A stretch of 64,000 nt of DNA from the NCBI RefSeq assembly GCF_000948985.2, contig NZ_CP059734.1, positions 682,001 through 746,000 of the forward strand. Direction: 5' to 3'. Source of the DNA: Thalassomonas viridans (GTDB lineage: Bacteria > Pseudomonadota > Gammaproteobacteria > Enterobacterales > Alteromonadaceae). Both the position numbers and the translations under genes were made by a program. Under the pieces are notes generated by a model. That model saw nothing but the letters and a program-made list of their open reading frames with translations, did no database searches and was not told the DNA's origin. Shown here one piece after another: positions 36,601 to 44,517 of this stretch (position 1 is its first letter; every line of letters starts with the position of its first letter).

Positions 36601-38065
36601 CCTGACGATAGAGATCCGGCCCCCGGCGCCGACATTAACCGACGGTAACGAAGTGGTCAGCACCAATGAAGATACCCCGGTCAGCGGTAATGTCCTGCTC
36701 AATACCGGTGATGCCAGCGGTACGCCGCAGGTAACCAGCTTTACCGTATTGAATACCGCTTATGCCGCCGGAGCCGTTGCCCTGCTTGAGCAGGGAAGTT
36801 TAACCATTGACAGTGACGGTAGCTATAGCTTTATTCCGGCCGATAATTTTTACGGTGATGTGCCCCAGGTAAGCTATAGCGTATCAGACGGCAGCAATAC
36901 CGACACTTCCACTTTAACCATCAGCGTGTCGCCGGACAATGATAAGCCCGTGGCCGCCGATGACAGCTTTAGCCTTATTCAGGGGCAAACCATAGGCGGT
37001 AACGTTATCAGCCATGACGACGGCGATGGCGTTACCGATCATGACGCTGACAGCGCCAGCCTGAGTGTCACTCAAGTCAATGGCCAGGATCTCGTGTTCG
37101 GCGCTGACGGTTACGCCGATATCGCAGTGGAAGGCGGTAACTTACGCATCAATGCCCAGGGAGATTTCAGCTACAGCAATACAGGTTTTATCCTGGGGTC
37201 AAGCCTGCCCGGCTTTGACTATACCTTAAGCGACGGCAGCGAGCTTGATACCGCCACGGTAACCTTTAACGTCGAAGACAGTGCGCCGGTGGCCAATGAC
37301 GACACCAACTATATTTTGCTACAGGCGGCGGGGGGCGGAAAAGGCGTCGGCACCAGCGTCCGCGGCAATATTCTCAGTGAAAACCAGGCGAGTTCGGGAG
37401 ACAGGGCCGACAGCTCGCCGGACGGTACAGTGATTCTCAGCCAGATCCACTTTAACGGCACCTGGTATTCATTTGACGCCGCCGGCTCCCATAGAATAGA
37501 AACCGAATACGGCGCCCTAACCATCTGGGACTCCGGAGAGTATGTGTTTGATCCCATAGGTCTTATGGACATGCCCAGCGAATCCTTGCTGCTGGCTTTC
37601 GATTACGAAACCAAAGACGGCGATAACCTGCACCCGGAAACGGATACCGCAACCCTGACCATAGAGATACGGCCACCGGTCAATTTAGTGAGGCCTGAGG
37701 CTGAGATTGCCGAGCCGGGGGAGCACTTGATTCAGGCGGGCGACCAGCCGGGCTTGCTTGAAACCACCCTGGCAGGCGGCACCTTGATTGATGTGTATGC
37801 CGGTGATGCAAACCAGGTGGTTGCGGATTTGTCCCAGCCGGAAAACAGCTATCTTGAACTTGGCGATGTGCTTACTCTTGAGGTTGGCAATACCCTGGAT
37901 CAATATCTGTCGGCGACAATGGGGGAAGGGGAGGATGACAATCCGGAACAAGCATCAAACCGGGACAGTGAGGACAGCAGCTTGTCCAGCCCCCTGGGGG
38001 GCAGCGAAAGCTTACCTATAGCACCGCCGCTTGACGAACTGAATTCACCGGACGTTTTATCCTGA
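33602..38065 (+). CDS. Lap-type repeat adhesin (type I secreted)
   Basis: 1487 residues, strongly acidic, no signal peptide, as expected for type I secretion. Residues about 1-90 are low-complexity and acidic. Residues 77-125 resemble the end of the LapA/Bap retention module: EISALQDLIESGDDLELPD, then TTAGG (94-98) in place of the LapG site TAAG, then GFVTLNRTGDETLARAGYDT. Then a cadherin/VCBS-like repeat region: five 103-residue tandem repeats (about 247-761), two longer modules, a sixth repeat (about 1012-1115) and the same two modules again. The last about 120 residues have no RTX nonapeptides. It is small for a Lap adhesin. AAGGAG precedes the ATG. Secretion, LapG and LapD genes follow in order. 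Confidence 0.85.
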   Translation: MEEDKMSKNAHNPDSREQSSSVPDEELLPQSGEFIAPETVPNRVKATEAGLEEGTEATPAVTEANLAEENLTANEISALQDLIESGDDLELPDTTAGGLTGNEGTGFVTLNRTGDETLARAGYDTAGQENTLLPRGDLLQDTLQPTVTQSDENIGEEEQTLTGNVLDNDSDADDVLTVQSYTLAGDASVYAAGQTASVEGGSLTVNSDGSYSFIPANNWNGTLPVISYATNTGATDTLTLTLTPVSDLSDGDEAVSTNEDTAVSGNVLANAGSEDGIPEVISFTVSDINFAAGTAATLEQGILTINPDGSYTFIPGDNFNGDVPVVTYSVFDGINTETSTLTIEVLPVSDLSDGDESVITNEDTEVSGNVLANAGSTDGIPEVTGFTVSGTSFDVGTAAILEQGALTVNRDGSYSFVPSDNFNGDVPVVAYTVFDGINTETSTLTIEVLPVSDLSDEDESVSTNEDTAVSGNVLDNAASSDGIPGITDFSVAGISFGAGTTATLEQGALTLNSDGSYTFVPSDNFNGDVPVVTYTVFDGINTETSTLTIEVLPVSDLSDGNESVSTNEDTAVSGNILNNAISSDGTPEITGFSVANTNFEVGTAAVLQQGILTINSDGSYIFVPSDNFNGNVPVVTYTVFDGINNDTSTLTINVTPVSDLNDGNESVSTNEDTPVSGNVLANAGSSDGTPQVTGFSISGTSFSIGSTVSLEQGLLTLNSDGSYHFIPADNFHGNVPVTTYTVFDGVNTDTSTLTINVLELNAEPVAEDDSFSVNQGETVTGNVISHDDGDGITDIEPDGVDLTVSQVNGIDLIFGVDGFAEVDIQDGTLRINAQGDFSYSNSGFVLGSNPPDFTYTLTNGTDSDTATVTINVLDAAPQANDDRNYVLLQQTDDGKADGNSVRGNIIDDELASSGDRADTSPDGVVILSRVQFNDTWYTFGVDMNSHEIATDYGTLTIFANGQYLFEPQDGMDMPDGRQELVFNYEIIDGDLHEPETDTATLTIEIRPPAPTLTDGNEVVSTNEDTPVSGNVLLNTGDASGTPQVTSFTVLNTAYAAGAVALLEQGSLTIDSDGSYSFIPADNFYGDVPQVSYSVSDGSNTDTSTLTISVSPDNDKPVAADDSFSLIQGQTIGGNVISHDDGDGVTDHDADSASLSVTQVNGQDLVFGADGYADIAVEGGNLRINAQGDFSYSNTGFILGSSLPGFDYTLSDGSELDTATVTFNVEDSAPVANDDTNYILLQAAGGGKGVGTSVRGNILSENQASSGDRADSSPDGTVILSQIHFNGTWYSFDAAGSHRIETEYGALTIWDSGEYVFDPIGLMDMPSESLLLAFDYETKDGDNLHPETDTATLTIEIRPPVNLVRPEAEIAEPGEHLIQAGDQPGLLETTLAGGTLIDVYAGDANQVVADLSQPENSYLELGDVLTLEVGNTLDQYLSATMGEGEDDNPEQASNRDSEDSSLSSPLGGSESLPIAPPLDELNSPDVLS
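34340..35884 (+). repeat. Five tandem 309-bp repeats in the adhesin gene
   Basis: Copies begin at about 34340, 34649, 34958, 35267 and 35576, exactly 309 bases (103 codons) apart. Each encodes D-L-S-D-G-x-E-x-V-S-T-N-E-D-T at its start and Y-x-V-F-D-G-I-N-x-x-T-S-T-L-T-I at its end. A diverged sixth copy lies at about 36640-36945. Such regions can expand or contract by recombination. Confidence 0.92.
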
Positions 38066-38153
38066 ATCAATAAATACGGAGTTTTTACCGGATTTTTACC
38101 ATAGCAATCTACCATAGCTATCTACCAGAGAAATTGAAGGGACTTAATTTTTA

Positions 38154-40337
38154 GTGCAGGCAACAAACCAATGGACAATTAATGCTTCACAGCCGCTATC
38201 GGCAGCGCCTTTGCTCGATAGCCTGGTCCTGCTTTGCCAGCATTTCGGCAATCCCTGTTCGGCTGAGGCTTTGTCTGCCGGTTTGCCGCTCGACGGCGGC
38301 GAACTCTCCCCCGAGCTTTTACCCCAGGCCGCTGCCCGCGCCGGCCTCAGTGCCCGCCTGGTCCGCAAGGGATTAAATGAATTACCGGCCATGCTGCTGC
38401 CCTGTATCTTGCTGCTTAAAGATAAAAATGCCTGCGTATTGCAGGAGCTGGATCTGGCGCAAAACCAGGCGGTTATTTCTTTGCCGGAAACCGGGGGAGA
38501 AGAGCGGCTTACGGTTGCCGAGCTTGAAGCACATTTTGTCGGCTACCTGTTTTTGATCAAACAGGTATACCGCGGCGACCGCCATTTTGATGTGCATGTC
38601 CACAAGTCAAACGAGCATTGGCTGTGGCAACACCTTAAAAGTTCGGCGCCCATCTACCGGGATGTGCTTATAGCCTCGGTTATGGTGAATATTTTTGCCC
38701 TGGTGTCGCCGCTTTTTGTCATGAACATTTATGACAAGGTCGTGCCTAACCTGGCCTTCGACTCCCTCTGGGTACTGGCCGTAGGGGCGGGCATTGCTTT
38801 TATCTTTGACCTTGTCCTCAAGCAATTGCGTGGCTACCTTATTGATGTCGCCGGAAAAAAAGTGGATATCGATATCTCGTCGAAATTGTTTGCCAAGGCC
38901 ATCGGCGTACCGCTGGAAAAGCGCGCCGCCAGTGTCGGCGGCATGGCGAAACAGCTGAGCGAGTTCGACAGCATTAGGGAATTTCTGTCGTCGGCAACGG
39001 TGACCGCCCTGGTGGATTTGCCTTTTGCCGCTTTGTTTATGCTCTGCATCTACCTGGTCGCCGGGGATCTGGTGTTGTTTCCCCTGGTGTCCTGTCTGCT
39101 GATCATCGGCTATACGGTTTTTTGCCAGCCGAAGCTGCGCAGTGCCATCGAACAAAGCAACAAATTTTCCGGCCTGCGCCACGGGCATTTAATCGAATGC
39201 CTGGGGGCCATAGAACCGATCAAGGCCAACGGCGCAGAAGGCGTAGTGCAGAGCACCTGGCAGCAAATGACGGGACACAGCGCCAGCTGGCAGCTTAAAG
39301 CCAAAATGATCACCAACTCTGTGGTTAACTTTGCCGGTCTTATCGTACAAGTTTCTGTAGTCGGCGTAGTGGTGTTAGGGGTCTACCGGGTGTCGGACAA
39401 TTTGATTTCTATGGGAGGCATTATCGCTGCCGTGCTGCTGACCGCACGGGCCATAGCACCGGTGGCCAAACTTGCCGGGCTGATGACCCGCTCCAACCAG
39501 GCTATCAGCGCCCTGAAACAGCTTGATGCGCTAATGGTGCTGGAAGGGGAATTTGAAGATAAGGCCCATCTGCCGAGCAGGGCCAAACTATCCGGCAATA
39601 TCACCCTGGATAATGTCGGCTTTAGCTATCCCGGCGCCGATCGCGCCAGTTTACAGCAAATCTCATCCAGTATCCGCCCGGGAGAGAAAATTGCCATTGT
39701 CGGCAGTAACGGCTCGGGCAAAACGACTTTGGCCAAGCTGTTAGCCGGGCTGCTGCAACCGACCAGCGGCAGCCTGCAATTCGATGGCGTCAATCACAGG
39801 CAAATCCACCCCGGCGATCTGCGCCGCAACCTGGGCTATTTACCCCAGGATATCACCCTGTTTCACGGCACCATACGGGATAATATCCTTTTCGGCACCC
39901 GGCAAATAACCGAATATCAACTGATCCGGGCGGTACAGCTGTCCGGCGTACACGCCTTTACCGACCACCAGACTTTGGGGCTGGATCAACAGGTGGGGGA
40001 ATGCGGCCGCGCCTTATCCCGGGGACAGCGCCAGTCGGTGGCCCTGGCCCGGGCCATTTTAAACTCCCCGCCGATTTTATTGCTGGACGAGCCTACCGCC
40101 AGCCTGGACGCCCGCGCGGAAAAACAGTTTATGCAGGCTGTCGGCGCCACCGCCAAAGACCGTACCTTGCTGCTGATCACCCATAAAATGGAGTTACTGC
40201 GCCTGGTGGACCGTATCCTGGTGCTGGATAAGGGCAAACTGGTGATGGACGGCCCCAAAGACAAAGTACTGCAGCAGCTTAGCGGCGGCCAGGCCAAGCA
40301 ACGTAGTGACCAGGCTAAGCAGAAGGTGGGCTTATGA
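38154..40337 (+). CDS. lapB: Type I secretion ABC transporter (LapB-like)
   Basis: 727 residues with a GTG start. Residues about 10-135 are a C39-like domain lacking the catalytic cysteine (a 'CLD', used to hold the substrate). About 155-430 is the six-helix ABC membrane domain. About 470-710 is the ATPase with Walker A GSNGSGKTT, Walker B ILLLDEPTASLD and the H-loop THKME. The signature motif reads LSRGQRQ rather than LSGGQ, an uncommon change. It energises export of the upstream adhesin. The stop overlaps the HlyD gene start (ATGA). Confidence 0.93.
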   Translation: MQATNQWTINASQPLSAAPLLDSLVLLCQHFGNPCSAEALSAGLPLDGGELSPELLPQAAARAGLSARLVRKGLNELPAMLLPCILLLKDKNACVLQELDLAQNQAVISLPETGGEERLTVAELEAHFVGYLFLIKQVYRGDRHFDVHVHKSNEHWLWQHLKSSAPIYRDVLIASVMVNIFALVSPLFVMNIYDKVVPNLAFDSLWVLAVGAGIAFIFDLVLKQLRGYLIDVAGKKVDIDISSKLFAKAIGVPLEKRAASVGGMAKQLSEFDSIREFLSSATVTALVDLPFAALFMLCIYLVAGDLVLFPLVSCLLIIGYTVFCQPKLRSAIEQSNKFSGLRHGHLIECLGAIEPIKANGAEGVVQSTWQQMTGHSASWQLKAKMITNSVVNFAGLIVQVSVVGVVVLGVYRVSDNLISMGGIIAAVLLTARAIAPVAKLAGLMTRSNQAISALKQLDALMVLEGEFEDKAHLPSRAKLSGNITLDNVGFSYPGADRASLQQISSSIRPGEKIAIVGSNGSGKTTLAKLLAGLLQPTSGSLQFDGVNHRQIHPGDLRRNLGYLPQDITLFHGTIRDNILFGTRQITEYQLIRAVQLSGVHAFTDHQTLGLDQQVGECGRALSRGQRQSVALARAILNSPPILLLDEPTASLDARAEKQFMQAVGATAKDRTLLLITHKMELLRLVDRILVLDKGKLVMDGPKDKVLQQLSGGQAKQRSDQAKQKVGL

Positions 40338-41707
40338 AGATAAGCCAGCAAGACTTAGCCATGGCGGACGATGTCTACGGCGCCATGCTGATTCAGGCGC
40401 CGGGCCTGCACAGGCTGATCATCTGGGCCATGGCGGGCCTGGTGCTGAGTTTTCTGCTCTGGTCCCATTTTGCCGCCCTGGAGCAGTTTACCTCGGGGAC
40501 GGGCAAGGTGATCCCTTCCTCCCAGGTGCAGATTATTCAGAGCCTGGACGGCGGCATTTTGCAAAAGCTCTTTGTCCAGGAAGGCATGCAGGTGAGCAAA
40601 GGCCAGCCAATCGCCAGCATAGATGATACCCGTTTCCGCTCGGATGTGGCGGAGCAAAAGCAGGAGCTGGACAGCCTGCGGGCCAATATTATCCGCTTAC
40701 GGGCCGAATTGGCCAGTATCTTTATCGGCGCCAATGACGATTGGCAGCGGCAAATCGAAATCAGTAAGAAAGTGCCGGAATACCCGCAGGACCTCAGCGA
40801 AAATGCGCCGCTGATGGTTAAGCAGCAGCAGGAAGAATACTCCGGCCGGCTGGATAACCTTATCAACCAGCTTGCCATCCAGGGCCAGCAAATACAGCAG
40901 CGCAAGCAGGAAATGGCGGAGCAGGTGTCGAAAATCAACACCCTGGAGATCAGCCATAAACTGGCTACCAAAGAGCTTGCCCTGACCCGGCCGCTGGCGG
41001 AAAAAAACATCGTCTCGAAAATCGAACTCTACAAGCTGGAGCGCAGCGTCAACGAACTGCAGGGTGAGCTTAGCGCCATCCGCCTGTTAACCCCCAAGCT
41101 GAAATCCGCTTTTGAAGAAGCGATATTAACCCGCCGCGATACCGCCCTAAGCTACCGCCGGGAAGCCCGGGCCGAGCTTAACGAGCTACAAAATAAACTG
41201 TCGAGAATGAACGAGGCCCAGGTCGGCGCCCAGGACAAGGTGGCCAAGGCGTTAATTTTGTCTCCCGTGGTCGGCACCATTAAAACCATACATATCAATA
41301 CTCTGGGCGGGGTAGTCAAACCCGGGGAAACCATAGCCGAAATCGTGCCGACCCAGGACAGGTTAATGGTGGAAGCGAAAATAAAACCCAGGGACATAGG
41401 CTTTATTTATCCCGGTTTGCCTGCGGTGGTCAAAATTACCGCCTACGATTTTGCCCGCTATGGCGGCCTGACCGGCAAAGTGGAGCATATCAGCGCCGAT
41501 ACCACGCGGGATGAAGAAGGCAACAGCTTTTACCTGATCCGGGTGCGCACCGACGCTTCCAGCATCAGGAACAAGGATAACGAAGAAATGCCGATTATTC
41601 CGGGCATGATGACAGATGTCGACGTGATCACCGGAAAACGCACCATATTGGAATATATCCTGACCCCGATATTAAGGGCGAATAAGGCGGCGCTCAGGGA
41701 AGGCTGA
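40334..41707 (+). CDS. lapC: HlyD-family membrane fusion protein (LapC-like)
   Basis: 457 residues. One TM near 27-47 (LIIWAMAGLVLSFLLWSHF), a barrel-sandwich hybrid starting GKVIPSSQVQIIQSLDGGILQKLFVQEGMQVSKGQPIASID, a long coiled-coil hairpin at about 100-310, and a beta-barrel domain ending SAAxx-type GTIKTIHINTLGGVVKPGETIAEIVPTQDRLMVEAKI. It is the periplasmic adaptor linking the ABC transporter to the outer membrane channel in type I secretion. The start overlaps the upstream gene by 4 bases; the TolC-like gene follows after 33 bases. Confidence 0.93.
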   Translation: MKISQQDLAMADDVYGAMLIQAPGLHRLIIWAMAGLVLSFLLWSHFAALEQFTSGTGKVIPSSQVQIIQSLDGGILQKLFVQEGMQVSKGQPIASIDDTRFRSDVAEQKQELDSLRANIIRLRAELASIFIGANDDWQRQIEISKKVPEYPQDLSENAPLMVKQQQEEYSGRLDNLINQLAIQGQQIQQRKQEMAEQVSKINTLEISHKLATKELALTRPLAEKNIVSKIELYKLERSVNELQGELSAIRLLTPKLKSAFEEAILTRRDTALSYRREARAELNELQNKLSRMNEAQVGAQDKVAKALILSPVVGTIKTIHINTLGGVVKPGETIAEIVPTQDRLMVEAKIKPRDIGFIYPGLPAVVKITAYDFARYGGLTGKVEHISADTTRDEEGNSFYLIRVRTDASSIRNKDNEEMPIIPGMMTDVDVITGKRTILEYILTPILRANKAALREG

Positions 41708-41740
41708 TACCAATTAATAACACTAAAAAATGGAATTGTT

Positions 41741-43138
41741 ATGAATAAAGTACTTACCACACTCAACCAAGGCGCTCTGGCCGGCTTATTGGCCGTAGCG
41801 GCTTTATCTGCTACGGATACCAGGGCGCAAAGCCTGGAGCAGGCGGTGGCGCAGGCGCTGGACAGCCATCCCCAGGTACGCCAGGCGTTTGCCCGTTTTA
41901 AAGCCAAGGAAGAAGATGTTAACCGTGCAAAAGCCAACTATTTGCCGACGGTAGATTTAACCGCGGGTTACGGTTATGAATATACCGACTATCCGGGCAA
42001 CCGCAGAATTGCCGGCAATCATGATGACGGGAAAACCGAACTGGACCGGGGGGAGTTCGGTATCAGTATCAGGCAGATTATTTTCGACGGCATGTTCTCC
42101 GGCAATGAAGTGGACCGTACCCTGTTTGAAGCCAGCGCCGAGCAGTGGACGCTGATCAGTACCGCTGAAGATCTCGCCCTTGAGGTCAGCAAAGCCTACC
42201 TCAATTATTTAAAAACCCGGGAGCTGGTTACCCTGGCGGAAAAGAATATTGCGTCGCACCAGGAAATTTACGGGCAAATCAAAGAACGTACCGATTCCGG
42301 CCTGGGCAGTATCGCCGACCTGTCCCAGGTGTCAGGGCGTTTGGCCCGGGCCCAGTCCAACCTGATCGCCGCCCGCAATAATGTCCTGGATGCCAGGACG
42401 CAATTTATCCGCCTGACCAACAAGCCGCCGGAAAATTTGGCCCGCCCGGTGCCGGATGCCGATATGCTGCCGAAAAACAGCAACAGCGGCCTCAGCCTGG
42501 CAATCGCCAGGCATCCGGTGATCAAATCGGCGCAGCAGGATATCAATGCCGCCCGTTCGTTTAAAAAAACGGTGAAGGCCAATTACTACCCGACGCTGAC
42601 CTTTGAACTCAATGCCAATGCCGATAACGACATCGGCGGTGAAAAGGGCTTTGCCAGCAGCGACGGCGGCCACCGCAACGATGTCACCGCCATGCTGCGG
42701 GTGAGATATAACCTGTTTGCCGGCGGCAAAGACAAGGCGCAGGAGCGCAATGCCGCCTATAAAGTGTCGCAGGCAGAGGAAATCAACTACAGCGCCCACC
42801 GCCAGGTTACGGAAAGTTTCGGCCTGGCCTGGAATGCCTACGAAATGTTAGAGCGGCAAAAAAAATATATCAAACAACACATTATAAGCTCTAAAGAAAC
42901 CCAGCTGACCTATAAAGAGCAATTCAGTCTGGGGCAGAGGAGTCTGCTTGACCTGCTGGATACCGAAAACGAATTGTTCCAGGCACGCCAGGACTATCTT
43001 GAAGCCGACTTTGACGAGCTTAGCGCCAGATACCGTTTATTGAATGTAACCGGCCAGTTGCTCGACTCTTTACGCATTACCCGCTCGGCCAGCTGGCAGG
43101 GAGAGCACGACTATGATCAGGGAGCGAACCATGAATAA
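41741..43138 (+). CDS. lapE: TolC-family outer membrane secretion channel (LapE/AggA-like)
   Basis: 465 residues with a signal peptide (GALAGLLAVAALSATDTRAQS). TolC-type features are two structural repeats of long alpha-helical hairpins (SLEQAVAQALDSHPQVRQAFARFKAKEEDVNRAKANYLPTVDLTAGYGY; and KTVKANYYPTLTFELNANADND) and the outer membrane strand pairs. The C-terminal LLDLLDTENELFQARQDYLEADFDEL motif is typical of the AggA/LapE type. It completes the type I apparatus. Its end overlaps the OmpA-like gene by 8 bases. Confidence 0.93.
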   Translation: MNKVLTTLNQGALAGLLAVAALSATDTRAQSLEQAVAQALDSHPQVRQAFARFKAKEEDVNRAKANYLPTVDLTAGYGYEYTDYPGNRRIAGNHDDGKTELDRGEFGISIRQIIFDGMFSGNEVDRTLFEASAEQWTLISTAEDLALEVSKAYLNYLKTRELVTLAEKNIASHQEIYGQIKERTDSGLGSIADLSQVSGRLARAQSNLIAARNNVLDARTQFIRLTNKPPENLARPVPDADMLPKNSNSGLSLAIARHPVIKSAQQDINAARSFKKTVKANYYPTLTFELNANADNDIGGEKGFASSDGGHRNDVTAMLRVRYNLFAGGKDKAQERNAAYKVSQAEEINYSAHRQVTESFGLAWNAYEMLERQKKYIKQHIISSKETQLTYKEQFSLGQRSLLDLLDTENELFQARQDYLEADFDELSARYRLLNVTGQLLDSLRITRSASWQGEHDYDQGANHE

Positions 43139-43790
43139 CCGCCTTGTGAACACTTCTGCAAATTTTGCTTTTTGGACCCCCGCCTTGCCGGCTTTATTGC
43201 TGGTTTTGTTACTGGCTTTAGTGCTAAGCGCCTGCGCCCAGGCCCCCCTGGTGGAGATGGAGCCGGAAGTTGTCCAGGTAAACGACCTGCGCGACTATGA
43301 CAGCGACGGCGTGGTTAAGGCGCGGGATAAATGTAAGGAAACCGTGCCCGGCGCCGCGATAGACAATTACGGTTGCGGCACTCGAACCACAAGCCGGGAA
43401 CCCCTGAACATCAATATCAAGTTTGCCAATAATTCCTATGAAATTCCGGATGAAGCCTATGGCGAAATCAAGAAACTCGCAGACTTTCTTGAAAAACATC
43501 AAACCTTGAATGTGATGATCGAAGGGCACACAAGCAAGACCGGCGGCGAGCAGTTGAACCAAACCCTGTCCGACAACCGCGCCAACGCCGTGGCCCGGGT
43601 ACTGGTGGATAAGTTTAATATTCCCCGGCAGCGGGTGTCTTCGGTGGGCTTTGGCTTTAAGCGCCTTGAGCAAACCGGGGACAGCGAAGCCGTGCATGCG
43701 GTTAACCGCCGCATTATGGCGGAGCTGGCCTACAGTACGCACAAGGATGAAATGATGTGGACTATCTATACCGTAGACCGGGCAGAGTAA
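43131..43790 (+). CDS. OmpA-domain outer membrane lipoprotein
   Basis: 219 residues from the ATG at 43131, chosen for a GGGAG site 6 bases before it. Lipobox LVLSAC at about 33-38, so the mature protein is lipid-anchored. A TSP3-like calcium segment follows (DYDSDGVVKARDKCKETVPGAAIDNYGCG), then an OmpA peptidoglycan-binding domain (INIKFANNSYEIPDEAYGEIKKLADFLEKHQTLNVMIEGHTSKTGGEQLNQTLSDNRANAVARVL). It probably fastens the secretion machinery or adhesin complex to the cell wall. OmpA-like genes are common in Bap/Lap loci. Confidence 0.9.
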   Translation: MNNRLVNTSANFAFWTPALPALLLVLLLALVLSACAQAPLVEMEPEVVQVNDLRDYDSDGVVKARDKCKETVPGAAIDNYGCGTRTTSREPLNINIKFANNSYEIPDEAYGEIKKLADFLEKHQTLNVMIEGHTSKTGGEQLNQTLSDNRANAVARVLVDKFNIPRQRVSSVGFGFKRLEQTGDSEAVHAVNRRIMAELAYSTHKDEMMWTIYTVDRAE

Positions 43791-43805
43791 CGGTTAACGC
43801 TTAAC

Positions 43806-44513
43806 ATGAGAAGTCGTTGTACCTTAACAAAACGGTCATCCGCTGTGGTGCGGGGATTTGTCCTGGGCATGCTGTTGCTGTGGGTGCTTTACGCCAGATC
43901 CGGGCCGGATCTGGACGGACAAAAAATATTGGCGTCACTGGAAAAAAATTACGGGGAAAGGGCGAAAAAGCGCGGCAAAGCCTGGCTCAAGCTGATGAAA
44001 ACCGAGGCCGAAACCAGTGAGCTGGATAAATTAGGCAAGGTGAACCGCTTTTTTAACCTGTTCCATTTTACCGACGATATCAAGCTTTGGGGTGTCGATA
44101 ATTACTGGGCCAGCCCGGTGGAATTTATCGGGGTCAACGGCGGCGATTGCGAAGACTTTGCCATTGCCAAATATTTCACCCTGCTGGAGTTGGGCATAGC
44201 GGATGAAAAAATGCGCATCACTATGGTCAAGGCGGTGAGCATTAAAAAGTACCATATGGTGCTGGCCTATTATCAGACCCCGGGATCTGTTCCGCTGATT
44301 TTGGACAACCTGGACGGCGCGGTGAAAACGGCGGATAAGCGTAAGGATCTTATTCCCGTTTATAGCTTTAACGCCAGCCAGTTATGGCTGAACAAGGAAA
44401 AGGGGCGGGGTATTCTTTCCGGCAAGTCTTCCCGCCTGACCCTGTGGCGCGATCTGCGCCAGCGCATCAGTTCGGCAACCCTTAAACAACCTAAGTTAAA
44501 ACTGGAGTTTTAA
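43806..44513 (+). CDS. lapG: LapG-type periplasmic cysteine protease (BTLCP)
   Basis: 235 residues with an N-terminal signal anchor (about 15-31). Bacterial transglutaminase-like cysteine proteinase features: conserved DDIKLWGVDNYWASPVEFIGVNGGDCEDFAIAKY with catalytic Cys115, His150 (KYHMVLAYY) and Asp167 (LILDNLDG). The acidic residues around DDIKLWG are the calcium site known in LapG proteins. LapG cuts the retention module of the adhesin and so releases it from the surface. Adjacent LapD-like gene starts 4 bases after the stop. Confidence 0.94.
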   Translation: MRSRCTLTKRSSAVVRGFVLGMLLLWVLYARSGPDLDGQKILASLEKNYGERAKKRGKAWLKLMKTEAETSELDKLGKVNRFFNLFHFTDDIKLWGVDNYWASPVEFIGVNGGDCEDFAIAKYFTLLELGIADEKMRITMVKAVSIKKYHMVLAYYQTPGSVPLILDNLDGAVKTADKRKDLIPVYSFNASQLWLNKEKGRGILSGKSSRLTLWRDLRQRISSATLKQPKLKLEF

Positions 44514-44517
44514 AGTT

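Noticed and set aside
43224..43742. Long minus-strand frame inside the OmpA-like gene
   Set aside because: Shadow of the real plus-strand gene; no family match or ribosome site.
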